Shown: positions 42,488-52,053, counted from the first letter of the stretch. The stretch: DNA of 64,000 bases from DSNY01 sp016861185 (GCA_030263275.1 SZOR01000008.1:1-64000), one strand, 5' to 3'. Numbers and translations are program-made. The notes: generated by a model not told the origin, from the sequence alone.

Positions 42488-43558
42488 ATGAAACGACGCA
42501 CGCTGCTCAAAGCCGTTCCCGCCTCGACCCTGATCGCCGCCGTTCCCTTCGCCGCCCGCGCGCAGTCGCGCGAATGGCGCACCTTCGAAACCACCGCCCA
42601 CCTCGAAATCGCGCAAGCCAAGGGCCAGGTGCGCGCGTGGATGCCGCTGCCGCTGTCGCAGGACACCGATTACTTCAAGACGCTCGCCAACAGTTGGAGC
42701 GGCAACGCCGAGAAGGTCGAAATCGTCTACGAGCCCACCTATCGGGCGGCGATGGTGTCGGCCCAGTTCAGGCCGGGCGAGACGCAGCCGGTCATCGAGG
42801 TCGTCAGCCGCTTTGCGGTGCGCGAGCGCAACGTCGAGCTGAAGCCGGGCGCCGGCATGCTCGCGACGCGCGAGGAGCAGGCGCTGTATCTGAAGCCCAC
42901 CGAGCTGATGCCCACCGACGGCATCGTCAAGAAGACCGCCGACGAGATCACCAAGGGCGCGCGCACCGACGTGGCCAAGGCGCGCGCGATCTACGACTGG
43001 ACCGTCGAGAACACCTTCCGCGATCCGAAGACGCGCGGCTGCGGCGTGGGCGACGTCAAGGCGATGCTGGAGACGGGTGCGCTCGGCGGCAAGTGCGCCG
43101 ATCTGAACGCGCTGTTCGTCGCGCTGTGCCGCGCGGCCGGTGTGCCGGCGCGCGACGTCTACGGCGTGCGTGTGGTCGAGTCGCCGCGCGGCTACAGGAG
43201 CATGGGCCGGCTCGGCGACATCACCAAGGCGCAGCATTGCCGCGCCGAGTTCTACGCGCAGGGCATCGGCTGGGTGCCGGTCGATCCGGCCGACGTGCGC
43301 AAGGTCGTGCTCGAGGAGCGGCCGAACCTTAGCTTGAACGACGACGTCGTCAAGCAGATGCGCGCGTTCCTGTTCGGCAACTGGGAAGGCAACTGGCTCG
43401 CATACAACTACGCGCACGACGTGAAGCTGCCCGGGTCGAAGGGCGCGCAGCTTCCTTTCCTGATGTATCCGCAGGCGGAAACCGCCGACGGCCGGCTCGA
43501 CAGCCTCGATCCGGAGAACTTCAAGTACAGGATCGTCTCGCGCGAGCTGAGCGTCTGA
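42488..43558 (+). CDS. exported transglutaminase-like protein
   Basis: 356 residues. A Tat-type N-terminus (KRRTLLKAVPAS) ends near ARAQ. The N-terminal 150 residues form a beta domain; the transglutaminase core has Cys203 (GGKCADLNALF), His250 (AQHCRAEFY) and Asp266 (VPVDPAD). AGGAG lies seven bases before the ATG. The family includes periplasmic peptidases and amide-transfer enzymes; the substrate is unknown. Confidence 0.88.
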   Translation: MKRRTLLKAVPASTLIAAVPFAARAQSREWRTFETTAHLEIAQAKGQVRAWMPLPLSQDTDYFKTLANSWSGNAEKVEIVYEPTYRAAMVSAQFRPGETQPVIEVVSRFAVRERNVELKPGAGMLATREEQALYLKPTELMPTDGIVKKTADEITKGARTDVAKARAIYDWTVENTFRDPKTRGCGVGDVKAMLETGALGGKCADLNALFVALCRAAGVPARDVYGVRVVESPRGYRSMGRLGDITKAQHCRAEFYAQGIGWVPVDPADVRKVVLEERPNLSLNDDVVKQMRAFLFGNWEGNWLAYNYAHDVKLPGSKGAQLPFLMYPQAETADGRLDSLDPENFKYRIVSRELSV

Positions 43559-43582
43559 ACCGGCGCACGCGGCGCGTCCGCT

Positions 43583-43975
43583 TCACGCGCCGCCGCGCTG
43601 CAGCCGGCGCAACTCGCGCCCTTCGCGCTTGGTCGGCCGGCCCTTGATCGTCGTCGCCGGCTCGGCCGCGAGCTTGCGCGCCTCGGCGCGGCGCGCGCGG
43701 CGGGCGATGCTCTCTTCCGTTTCCTCGTACAGCCTGCGCGCGACCGGCGCGGGTCCGCGCATGGTCGAAAGCGCGCGCACGATCACGTCGATCCGCGTAT
43801 CGGCCATCTGGATCTCGATCCGCTCGCCGATGCGCGCCTCGCGCGCGGGCTTGATCCGCTCGCCCTCGACGCGCACGCGGCCCAGCTCGATCGCCTGCGC
43901 GGCGGCGGAGCGCGTCTTGAAGAAGCGCGCGGCCCACAGCCATTTGTCGATGCGAACGCGGCCGGGTTCGGACAT
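43583..43975 (-). CDS. hslR: S4-domain RNA-binding protein, Hsp15-like
   Basis: 130 residues. S4 domain at the N-terminus (RIDKWLWAARFFKTRSAA in part, then AIELGRVRVEGERIKP) and a basic C-terminal tail (RPTKREGRELRRL) as in Hsp15. E. coli Hsp15 rescues stalled 50S subunits carrying nascent chains. Start at 43975; the frame extends upstream without similarity. Divergent from the transporter at 44079. Confidence 0.88.
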   Translation of the reverse strand: MSEPGRVRIDKWLWAARFFKTRSAAAQAIELGRVRVEGERIKPAREARIGERIEIQMADTRIDVIVRALSTMRGPAPVARRLYEETEESIARRARRAEARKLAAEPATTIKGRPTKREGRELRRLQRGGA

Positions 43976-44078
43976 GCCACGATGATAGACAGCGCAGACC
44001 GCGGTCGACGCGGACGCATTGAGGCGGATCGTTCGCGCGGCTAGCATTGGTCCGGTTTCACCGGAACAGGAGACGAAG

Positions 44079-45413
44079 ATGCCCCGCACCCCGATCCGCG
44101 CGCTGCTCGCCGCGGCCGCATGGGCGGTCGCCGCGCCCGCGCTCGCGCAGCAGACGGTCACCGTGATCACGTCGTTCCCGCGCGAGCTGACGGCGGCCTA
44201 CAAGTCCGCGTTCGAGAAGCGCAACCCGGACGTCAAGCTCGAGATCCTGAACAAGAGCACCGTGGCCGGCATCGCGTTCGTGCGCGAAACCGCGGCCGGT
44301 CAGCGGCCCGACGTGTTCTGGGCGAGCGCGCCCGACGCGTTCGAGGTCTTGAAGCGCGACAACCTGCTGGTCGCCGCGGCCGACGTCGACAACCCGAAGA
44401 TCCCGGCCAAGATCGGCAACTATCCGATCAACGATCCGAAGGGCTTCTACAAGGGCCAGGCGCTCGCGGGCTACGGGATCATGTACAACACGCGCTACCT
44501 GAAGGCGAACAAGCTCAACGCGCCGAAGGAGTGGAACGATCTGCTCGGCCGCGAGTGGTTCGGCCACGTCGCGATGACCTCGCCGTCGCGCTCCGGCACG
44601 ATGCACCTGACGGTCGAGACGATCCTGCAGGGCGAAGGCTGGGACAAGGGCTGGGAGACGATCCTGCGCATGGCCGGCAACAGCGCGCAGATCACCGAGC
44701 GCAGCTTCGGCGTGCCCGACGGCATCAACAATGGCCAGTTCGGCGCGGGACCGGTGATCGATTTCTTCGGCCTCGCCGGCAAGTACTCGGGTTTCCCGGT
44801 CGAGTTCGTCTATCCGACGATGACCTCGATCGTGCCGGCCAACATCGCGCTGGTCGCAGGCGGCAAGAACCTCGCGGGCGCGAAGCGTTTCGTCCAGTTC
44901 GCGCTGAGCCAGGAAGGACAGGAACTGCTGCTCGATCCGAAGATCTCGCGGCTGCCGGTGCTGCCGTACAGCGCGTTCGGCGGCAAGATTCCCGCCGGCT
45001 ATCCGGACCCGCAGGCGATCGCCAAGCGCAGCAAGGTGCAGTTCAACGCGGATCTTTCCGAGGATCGCTACGCGATCGTGCAGGCGCTGTTCGACCAGAC
45101 GATCACGTTCCGGCTGAAGGAGCTGCAGGCGGCGACGCGTGCGATCCACGACGCCGAAGCGAAGCTCGCGGGCAAGAGCAACGCGCAGGCGCGCGAGCTG
45201 CTGAATCAGGCGAAAGCGCTCGCGTACTCGCCGGTGCTTTCGGGACAGATCGCCGGACAGCCCGACTTCCAGAAGCTGTTCGCGTCGAACAAGAAGGAAG
45301 TCGACGTTTCGCGCAAGATCACCGTGCTCGAAGAGCAGTGGAACAGCAAGGCGCGCGCCAATTACCAGCGCGCGCTCGAGCTGGCGCAGCAGGCGGCCGC
45401 GGCGGTGAAGTAG
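44079..45413 (+). CDS. ABC transporter periplasmic binding protein (iron(III)-type)
   Basis: 444 residues. Signal peptide (ALLAAAAWAVAAPALAQ), then an extracellular-binding fold of the Fe(III)/AfuA-FbpA type (VTVITSFPRELTAAYK, GQRPDVFWAS, GYGIMYNTRY, IALVAGGKNLAGAKRFV). It is about 100 residues longer than FbpA: the C-terminal part is helical (LKELQAATRAIHDAEAKL, NYQRALELAQQ). AGGAG precedes the ATG. Followed by a fused permease and an ATPase. The ligand is inferred from the family and could be another anion or metal chelate. Confidence 0.85.
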   Translation: MPRTPIRALLAAAAWAVAAPALAQQTVTVITSFPRELTAAYKSAFEKRNPDVKLEILNKSTVAGIAFVRETAAGQRPDVFWASAPDAFEVLKRDNLLVAAADVDNPKIPAKIGNYPINDPKGFYKGQALAGYGIMYNTRYLKANKLNAPKEWNDLLGREWFGHVAMTSPSRSGTMHLTVETILQGEGWDKGWETILRMAGNSAQITERSFGVPDGINNGQFGAGPVIDFFGLAGKYSGFPVEFVYPTMTSIVPANIALVAGGKNLAGAKRFVQFALSQEGQELLLDPKISRLPVLPYSAFGGKIPAGYPDPQAIAKRSKVQFNADLSEDRYAIVQALFDQTITFRLKELQAATRAIHDAEAKLAGKSNAQARELLNQAKALAYSPVLSGQIAGQPDFQKLFASNKKEVDVSRKITVLEEQWNSKARANYQRALELAQQAAAAVK

Positions 45414-45432
45414 CGCCGCGTCGACGACGGAA

Positions 45433-45529
45433 CCCCTCACCCCCGCCCTCTCCCCGCCTCCGGGGAGAGGGAGCAAGACGCGGAATCGTCCCCTCTCCCC
45501 GGACACGGCAAGAGGGTTAGGGTGAGGGG
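45433..45529. repeat. GC-rich inverted-repeat element B
   Basis: The ends CCCCTCACCC and GGGTGAGGGG are reverse complements; inside are CCCTCTCCCC/GGGGAGAGGG and a second CCCTCTCCCC. It fills the gap between the binding protein and permease genes. I recall dispersed repeats with this CCCTCACCC...GGGTGAGGG form in many proteobacteria. Confidence 0.75.
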
Positions 45530-45575
45530 GCGCCGCCACGCAGTCCTCGCGCTCGTCAAGACAAGCAGCCCCTGC

Positions 45576-47309
45576 ATGAGCACCGTTGCTGCGCCTACGC
45601 CGTCCCGCGGCCACATCGGCGCCTGGCTGCGCACGCGCTTCAACGCCGGCTGGGGCACGCTCGCGCTCGCCGCGGGCGTGCTCGGCTTCCTGCTGCTCCT
45701 GTTGCTGATTCCCGTCGGCACCGTCTTCGTCACCGCGTTTCGCGACGCCGACGGCGCGTTCACGCTCGGCCACTTCGGCTCGTTCTTCCGCGTTTCGCTG
45801 ATGCGCGAGGCGTTCGGCAACTCCTTCTACGTCGCGGCGGTGAGCGTGGCGATCGCCTCGCTGATCGCAGTGCCGCTCGCGTACATCACCGTGCGCTTCG
45901 AGTTCCGCGGCGCGCTGCTGATCCAGACGCTCGGCATCCTGCCGCTGATCATGCCGCCCTTCGTCGGCGCAGTGGCGATGCAGCTGATCTTCGGCCGCAA
46001 CGGTTCGGTCAACCTGCTGCTCGACGAGTACTTCGGCTTCACGCTGCCGCTGATGCAGGGGCTCACCGGCGTGATCTTCGTCGAAAGCCTGCACTACTTC
46101 CCGTTCATCCTGATGAACCTGATCGTCGCGCTGCGCAACATCGACAGCGCGATGGAGGAAGCGGCGCTGAACCTCGGCGCGAAAGGCTGGCGGCTGTTCC
46201 GACGCGTCGTGTTCCCGCTCGCGGCTCCCGGCTACATCGCCGGCGCCGCGCTCGTGTTCATCAAGGTGTTCGACGATCTGGGCACGCCGTTGGTGCTCGG
46301 GCAGACCAACCTGCTCGCACCGCAGGCGTACCTGCGCATCACGCAGGTCGGACTCGAGGATCCGATGGGCTACGTGATCGGCGTGATCCTGATCGGCTTC
46401 TCGATCCTCGCGCTGTGGCTGTCGATCCGCGTGATGAAGGGCAAGGAGTATTCGACGCTGCAGAAGGGCGGCACCGGCATCGCCCGCCGCAGACTCGGAC
46501 GCTGGGAAGCGGCGGTCGCATATGCGGGCATCGTCTTCGTGCTGCTGGTCGTGCTGTCGCCGCACCTGGGATTGCTGATCCTGTCGTTTGCGCGCGTGTG
46601 GAGCTTTTCGGTGCTGCCGGACGCGTGGACGCTGGCGCACTACACGACGGTGTTCAACGACGCGGCGCACATGATCAGGAACACGCTGCTGTACTGCGGC
46701 CTCGCCGGACTGATCGACGTCGCCATCGGCACCGCGATCGCGTACCTGATGCTGCGCACGAAGCTGCCCGCGCGGCAGTGGCTCGACTTCATCGCGACCG
46801 CCGCGATCGCCGTTCCGGGGCTCGTGCTCGCGATCGGTTATCTGCGTACGTTCCAGCACCTGCAGATCGCGGGCATCCCGGTCACGCAGACATGGGTGCT
46901 GATCATGCTCGCGCTCGCGGTGCGGCGCATGCCATACGCGCTGCGCTCCTGCGTGGCGGCGCTGCAGCAGATCAACGTCAATCTCGAAGAGGCGGCCGAG
47001 ATGCTCGGCGCGACCCGCTGGCGCGCGGTGCGCCGCGTCGTGATCCCGCTGATGGCGGGCGGCATCCTCGCCGGCTTCGTGTCGAGCTTCATCACCGCCG
47101 CCGTCGAGCTGTCCGCCACGCTGCTGCTCACCGTGCAGGAGTCGCAGGCGCCGATGAGCTACGGCATCTATCTGTACATGCAGTCGGTCGCCGGCCGCGG
47201 ACCGGGTGCCGCGCTCGGCGTGCTGGCGGTCGCCATCGTCGCGCTCGGCACCTACCTGTCGCACCGGCTGGTCGAGCAGGCGAACACGACCACGCGGAAC
47301 GCACGATGA
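45576..47309 (+). CDS. iron(III)-type ABC transporter permease, fused two-domain
   Basis: 577 residues with about 12 membrane helices in two halves. Each half has the coupling loop: EEAALNLGAKGWRLFRRVV and EEAAEMLGATRWRAVRRVV, typical of FbpB/AfuB-like fused permeases. The frame is open from a GTG at 45522 inside the repeat, but MSTVAAPTP at 45576 is the more likely start. Its stop overlaps an ATG (47306) that duplicates the start of the ATPase gene. Confidence 0.9.
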   Translation: MSTVAAPTPSRGHIGAWLRTRFNAGWGTLALAAGVLGFLLLLLLIPVGTVFVTAFRDADGAFTLGHFGSFFRVSLMREAFGNSFYVAAVSVAIASLIAVPLAYITVRFEFRGALLIQTLGILPLIMPPFVGAVAMQLIFGRNGSVNLLLDEYFGFTLPLMQGLTGVIFVESLHYFPFILMNLIVALRNIDSAMEEAALNLGAKGWRLFRRVVFPLAAPGYIAGAALVFIKVFDDLGTPLVLGQTNLLAPQAYLRITQVGLEDPMGYVIGVILIGFSILALWLSIRVMKGKEYSTLQKGGTGIARRRLGRWEAAVAYAGIVFVLLVVLSPHLGLLILSFARVWSFSVLPDAWTLAHYTTVFNDAAHMIRNTLLYCGLAGLIDVAIGTAIAYLMLRTKLPARQWLDFIATAAIAVPGLVLAIGYLRTFQHLQIAGIPVTQTWVLIMLALAVRRMPYALRSCVAALQQINVNLEEAAEMLGATRWRAVRRVVIPLMAGGILAGFVSSFITAAVELSATLLLTVQESQAPMSYGIYLYMQSVAGRGPGAALGVLAVAIVALGTYLSHRLVEQANTTTRNAR

Positions 47310-47460
47310 AGAAAGTCGCCGTCTCCGACCCGATCGCACCTCCCCCTTCAAGGGGGAGGCCGGGAGGGGGATGGGGTGTCGCAGTCGACGTACCCATCCC
47401 CACCCCAGCCCTCCCCTTGAAGGGGAGGGAGTCAACGGCCCGCATCGGAACAACCGCCGA

Positions 47461-47464
<4 letters not shown>
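47306..47464 (+). CDS. leader reading frame created by the insertion
   Basis: 52 codons from the duplicated ATG, beginning MKKVAVSDP, reading through the palindromic element and stopping at 47462-47464, where TGA overlaps the true ATPase ATG (ATGA). It starts with ATGA overlap at the permease stop. It could keep translation coupled from permease to ATPase; the peptide itself is probably without function. Confidence 0.4.

Positions 47465-47478
<14 letters not shown>
47306..47478 (+). repeat. inverted-repeat element C flanked by an 18-bp direct repeat
   Basis: ATGAAGAAAGTCGCCGTC occurs exactly at 47306-47323 and 47461-47478. Between them (137 bp) lies a GC-rich element with CCTCCCCCTTCAAGGGGG (from 47339) and CCCTCCCCTTGAAGGGG (from 47410) palindromes and ATGGGGT/ACCCATC inner arms. 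The direct repeat is the first six codons of the ATPase gene, so it looks like a duplication made on insertion. Confidence 0.85.
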
Positions 47479-48567
<1,089 letters not shown>

Positions 48568-48595
48568 GGGATTGAAGCTTCGCCTGCGCAGACGG

Positions 48596-49297
48596 CTAGA
48601 CGCCGCTTCGAATCCGCGTGGATTCGTCGCCTTCCGTTGTTGAAGGCGATTGCTCTACGCGGATAGCGTCTTCGTCCTCCCACGCATACCGCTTCCGCGG
48701 CGGTACGTCGAGTCGCCGCAAGGCGAACGCGAGCACGACGCCGATCAGCGCGGCGGCCAGATGCGTTTCCCACGACACCGGCTCGCGCGTCGGCAGCACG
48801 CCCCAGGCGAGCGAGCCGTACATGAAAGCGACGACGAACGAGGCAGCGATCGCGCGGCGGTCGCGGCGCAGCAGGCCGGCGACGAACACGTAGGCGACGA
48901 GGCCATAGACGAGTCCGCTGGCACCAAGGTGGGTCGAGTCGCGGCCGAACAGCCAGACGGCGATGCCCGGTCCCAGATAGATCGCCGGCAGCACCCTGAG
49001 CGACGCGCTCGGATAGAGGAACAGCATCGCGGTGCCGACGACCGCGAGCGGCGCGGTGTTGGCGACCAGATGCGCGAAGTCGCCATGCACCAGCGGCGCG
49101 GACAGGACGCCGAGCGCGCCGGCGAGTTGGCGCGGATGGACGCCGAAAGGCGCGGGATCCAGAGCCGCCGCCCAGTTCATCAGGTGGATCAGCCATAGCA
49201 GCGCGACGAATCCGAGCGCAAGCCGCGCCGCGAGCCTGAAGTGCGCGCGCGCCTGCGTGGAGCCGGTGAAGGCTGGATCGGGAACGTGCAACTGCAT
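48596..49297 (-). CDS. rhomboid family intramembrane serine protease
   Basis: 233 residues with six membrane helices. Ser127 in GASG (HLGASGLVYGL) and His179 (WETHLAAALIG) form the dyad; H76 and N80 in HGDFAHLVANT help the oxyanion site. The C-terminal 40 residues are hydrophilic and acidic. All catalytic residues are present, so it is probably active. Substrates unknown. Start chosen at 49297, where the family N-terminus begins. Confidence 0.9.
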   Translation of the reverse strand: MQLHVPDPAFTGSTQARAHFRLAARLALGFVALLWLIHLMNWAAALDPAPFGVHPRQLAGALGVLSAPLVHGDFAHLVANTAPLAVVGTAMLFLYPSASLRVLPAIYLGPGIAVWLFGRDSTHLGASGLVYGLVAYVFVAGLLRRDRRAIAASFVVAFMYGSLAWGVLPTREPVSWETHLAAALIGVVLAFALRRLDVPPRKRYAWEDEDAIRVEQSPSTTEGDESTRIRSGV

Positions 49298-49389
49298 CGG
49301 CGGACAGAATAGCCTTCCGCGCGCCCCGAGCGACGCGGGACGGACGCGCGGTTGCGGCCGATCGGTCGCGCGCGATGCGCAGCGGGCGG

Positions 49390-49941
49390 CTACGCCGAGC
49401 CGTGCGCGGAGCGGGTCAGCTCGACCAGCGCCGAGACGGTTCGCAGATTGCGCGCGGTCGCCTCGACGCCGAGGCAGCGCTCGACACGCGCGGCGAGCTT
49501 CGATCTGCCGAAGCCGTCGGGCGTGTGCAGATAAAAAACCTTGCCCGCAAGCGCGAAGGCTTCGCGCGCGGCCTTCGCCGCATTCAAGGCTTCGAGGTCC
49601 GGACGCCGCGGCGCTTCGACGAGGAAGAACAGATGCACCGATGTCGGCTCCGCGGCCGCCCGCGCGAACGGATTGTCCGCCAGCGCGCGCTGCAGTTCGG
49701 CTGGGGCGAGCACGAGCACGCCCGGTTCGAAACCGTGGCGCTCGCCGACCGCGCGCCGGATGCTCGCCGCGAGCCGCGCGGCCTGCGACGCAGCGCTGCG
49801 AAACACGGCGTTGCCGCTCTGCACGTAGGTCCTGACGTCGGTGCAACCGATCGATTCGAGCGCGGCGACGAGCGACTTCATCGGCAGCACGCGGTTGCCG
49901 CCGACGTTGATGCCGCGGAACAGCGCGATCCAGGTCTTCAT
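49390..49941 (-). CDS. DUF1697 family protein
   Basis: 183 residues. The N-terminus TWIALFRGINVGGNRVLPMK and TYVQSGNAVF (read separately) are the DUF1697 hallmarks; the C-terminal half includes KLAARVERCLGV and ATARNLRTV. The family is widespread and has no established function. It is divergent from the small gene at 49986. Confidence 0.88.
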   Translation of the reverse strand: MKTWIALFRGINVGGNRVLPMKSLVAALESIGCTDVRTYVQSGNAVFRSAASQAARLAASIRRAVGERHGFEPGVLVLAPAELQRALADNPFARAAAEPTSVHLFFLVEAPRRPDLEALNAAKAAREAFALAGKVFYLHTPDGFGRSKLAARVERCLGVEATARNLRTVSALVELTRSAHGSA

Positions 49942-49985
49942 CGAGCCGCGATGCCCTCGCCGGAAGAGGCGCGTATCTTCTCACC

Positions 49986-50213
49986 ATGACGATCCGCGTC
50001 GAGTGCTACGCCGGTTATCGCGGCGAACAGGAGCCGGTCGCGTTCTGGCTCGGCGAACGCCGGCTCGTCGTGCGCGCAATCGTCGATCGCTGGTTCGCGC
50101 CCGCGCAGCGCTGGTTCCGCGTCGACGCCGACGACGGGCACCTGTACGTGCTGCGCCACGACGAGCCGAGCGGCGAATGGGACATCGCCGCTTTCACGCG
50201 CGGCACTGGCTGA
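49986..50213 (+). CDS. small conserved-looking protein, unknown function
   Basis: 75 residues, cytoplasmic, Trp- and Tyr-containing beta-rich protein (WLGERRLVVRAIVDRWF, YVLRHDEPSGEWDIAAF). The composition and compact strand pattern look like a real folded domain, and the Arg/Asp codon use matches its neighbours. I do not recognise a named family. Divergent from DUF1697 with 44 bp between starts. Confidence 0.65.
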   Translation: MTIRVECYAGYRGEQEPVAFWLGERRLVVRAIVDRWFAPAQRWFRVDADDGHLYVLRHDEPSGEWDIAAFTRGTG

Positions 50214-50409
50214 CGGCGTGCGACCGGAAGGGATCCGCGACGAAGCACGCGTTCGCGGAGACAGTCCACCAGCGCTTTCCTGGATTCCACGGTCGCGTTG
50301 TAGTCCGGAGGACGACTGAAACGCGGGCGGCCGCGGGAAGCCGCTTCGACTCAAGCCCCGCGGTCCCGTGCCGATCTGTTCAGACGGACGGACTCACGGG
50401 ACCGGAGAG

Positions 50410-50940
50410 ATGTTCGACGCGAGACGCCGCCGGACGCTGGCGGCCGCCTTGCTTGCGCTCGGGGTCGGGGCAGCGCACGCCGACGGTCGCTCCGGGATCG
50501 CGTGGCACTTGCATCTGCCTGCGGTTTCGCATCACTTCGGCCCGCCAGCGGACGAAACGCGATCGTGGAACGAGCTGCACGACGGCCTCGGCGTGCAACG
50601 GACCGCCGTGCGCGACCGCCGCGTAAGCCGGATGACGGCCGGCTTCATGCGCGACAGCTTCGGTCGGCAGGGGCTGTATCTCGGCGCGGCCTTGGGGCTG
50701 CGCCGGCAGGCGCACGGCTGGAGTTTCGACGCGACGCTCGCGCCGATGGTGCTCTACCGCACGCGCAGTTTCGCGTCGTCGGCGCGCGCAGCGATTCCGC
50801 TGTTGCTGCCGATGTTCTCGATCGAACATCGCGCCAGCGGCTTCGGCGCTAACTTGACCGCGCTGCCGGCGGGCAACTTCGGCAAGCAGCTGCGCTTTCC
50901 GGGGCTCATGTTCGTGCAGTTCACGTATCGCGTCCGCTAG
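50410..50940 (+). CDS. exported protein, possible small outer-membrane barrel
   Basis: 176 residues. Signal peptide (TLAAALLALGVGAAHA). The mature part has alternating strands and features WNELHDGLGVQ, FMRDSFGRQGLYLGAALGLRR, FDATLAPMVLYRT and MFSIEHRASGFGANLTALP (read in parts), resembling small lipid A-modifying or barrel proteins such as PagP. No catalytic motif is certain. The last residues are FTYRVR, not the usual terminal Phe. 196 bp upstream hold nothing I can name. Confidence 0.6.
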   Translation: MFDARRRRTLAAALLALGVGAAHADGRSGIAWHLHLPAVSHHFGPPADETRSWNELHDGLGVQRTAVRDRRVSRMTAGFMRDSFGRQGLYLGAALGLRRQAHGWSFDATLAPMVLYRTRSFASSARAAIPLLLPMFSIEHRASGFGANLTALPAGNFGKQLRFPGLMFVQFTYRVR

Positions 50941-50951
50941 CGCCGCCCGAC

Positions 50952-51284
50952 TCAGGCCGTCAGCGGCGGCTGCGTTTCGTCGTCGACCCAGCGCAGGTAC
51001 GGCGCGAAGCCGGCGACGACCGGAACGGCGATGATCTCGGGGACCGTGTACGGATGAAGCTGCCGGATCGCTTCTTCGACCGCCGGGTAGCGCTCGCGCG
51101 TGCACTTGATCAGCAGCGGAATCTCGCCCGCTTCCTCGACGACGCCGCGCCAGCGGTAGATCGAGTCGACCGGCGCGAGCTGGTTCACGCAAGCCGCGAG
51201 GCGGTTGTCGACCAGCGCACGCGCGATGCGGTCGGCGACCTCTTCGTCGGGGCAGTTGGTGAGGACGAGGAGGACTTCGGGCAT
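50952..51284 (-). CDS. cutA: divalent-cation tolerance protein CutA
   Basis: 110 residues of the CutA1 trimer family: VLTNCPDEEVADRIARALV, NQLAPVDSIYRWRGVVEEAGEI and LIKCTRERYPAVEEAI, PYTVPEIIAVPV (read in segments). Linked to copper tolerance in E. coli, though its biochemical role is unsettled. AAGGAGA lies five bases before the ATG at 51284. In Burkholderiales it lies next to rplQ and dsbD; here dsbD is absent. Confidence 0.93.
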   Translation of the reverse strand: MPEVLLVLTNCPDEEVADRIARALVDNRLAACVNQLAPVDSIYRWRGVVEEAGEIPLLIKCTRERYPAVEEAIRQLHPYTVPEIIAVPVVAGFAPYLRWVDDETQPPLTA

Positions 51285-51324
51285 GGGTGTCTCCTTGCAA
51301 TCCGGTCGCCGCACGTACCGCTCG

Positions 51325-51350
51325 AGAGACAAGGCCCGCTTGCGCGGGCC
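51325..51350 (-). terminator. possible terminator after the alpha operon
   Basis: GGCCCGC (51333-51339) and GCGGGCC (51344-51350) form a GC stem with a short loop; on the minus strand it is followed by TTGTCTCTC. It lies upstream of cutA and downstream of rplQ. The T tract is weak. Confidence 0.4.
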
Positions 51351-51373
51351 TCGAGAGCGGATGGGCGCCTTGT

Positions 51374-51673
51374 TGTCCGCGGCCGCCTGCTGCGCGGGCT
51401 CAACGTCGCGTTCGCGACGTCAGCCTCCGCCGTAACGCGCCTAGCTCGCGGCTTCGGATGTCGACCCTTCCTGCTTGGGTTCGGGCCTGTCGACGAGTTC
51501 CATCAGGGCCATGGGCGCATTGTGTCTCCGGCCGCGGCTTCGCCGCTTAACTTCGCCCACGGCGAAGTTAGCCTACGACGCAATGCGCCCCTAGCTTGCG
51601 GACTCGGACGACTGCTCTTCGGTCTTCGGCTCGGGGCGATCGACGAGTTCCATCAGGGCCATGGGCGCATTGT
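51374..51673. repeat. 150-bp tandem duplication around the rplQ 3' end
   Basis: Two copies with an exact 150-base phase: stop codon at 51441-51443 and 51591-51593, ATGGGCGC at 51511 and 51661 (a third, weaker echo at 51361). Each unit holds the last codons of rplQ and a downstream hairpin (51397-51425 and 51544-51573). Coding halves align without gaps. Confidence 0.8.
51441..51523 (-). pseudogene. rplQ 3' fragment (duplicated C-terminus of L17)
   Basis: On the minus strand it reads NAPMALMELVDRPEPK, then QEGSTSEAAS and a stop. The intact rplQ ends NAPMALMELVDRPEPK, TEEQSSESAS. The first 16 residues are identical; the tails differ. It has no start codon or upstream L17 sequence, so it is a dead fragment. 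Confidence 0.8.
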
Positions 51674-51989
51674 CCCCCACCCTGAATCCGAACTTGAGGA
51701 TGCGGGTGTAGCCGCCGTTGCGGTTCTTGTAGCGCGGGCCGATTTCGTTGAAGAGCTTGACGACCATCTCGCGGTCGCGCAGGCGGTTGAATGCCAGACG
51801 CTTGTTGGCGAGCGTGGGCTCCTTGCCCAGCGTGATCAGCGGCTCGATGACCTTGCGCAGTTCCTTCGCCTTCGGCAGCGTGGTCTTGATGAGCTCGTGC
51901 CTGAGCAGCGAGTTCGACATGTTGCGGAACATCGCCAGCCGGTGGCTGGTCGTGCGGTTCAGTTTCCGCAGTCCGTGACGGTGACGCAT
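51591..51989 (-). CDS. rplQ: 50S ribosomal protein L17
   Basis: 132 residues, beginning MRHRHGLRKLNRTTSHR, the diagnostic L17 N-terminus, with KLFNEIGPRYKNRNGGYTRI further on. It has a short acidic tail after the normal end. It is last of the alpha operon but separated from rpoA by 246 bp holding an inverted-repeat element and a small hairpin. Confidence 0.97.
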   Translation of the reverse strand: MRHRHGLRKLNRTTSHRLAMFRNMSNSLLRHELIKTTLPKAKELRKVIEPLITLGKEPTLANKRLAFNRLRDREMVVKLFNEIGPRYKNRNGGYTRILKFGFRVGDNAPMALMELVDRPEPKTEEQSSESAS

Positions 51990-52053
51990 CGTTCTTCCTT
52001 TCGATCTTCAGGTAGTCCGACTCTTCGATCCCTGCGCGGGCGGGTCGGTTCGG

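Noticed and set aside
44020..44078. Fur box upstream of the iron-type importer
   Set aside because: The gap is GC-rich and contains no palindrome resembling GATAATGATAATC.
45522..45575. Upstream GTG start for the ABC permease
   Set aside because: The extra 18 residues come from element B and the following gap; no ribosome site precedes that GTG, and the family N-terminus fits the ATG at 45576.
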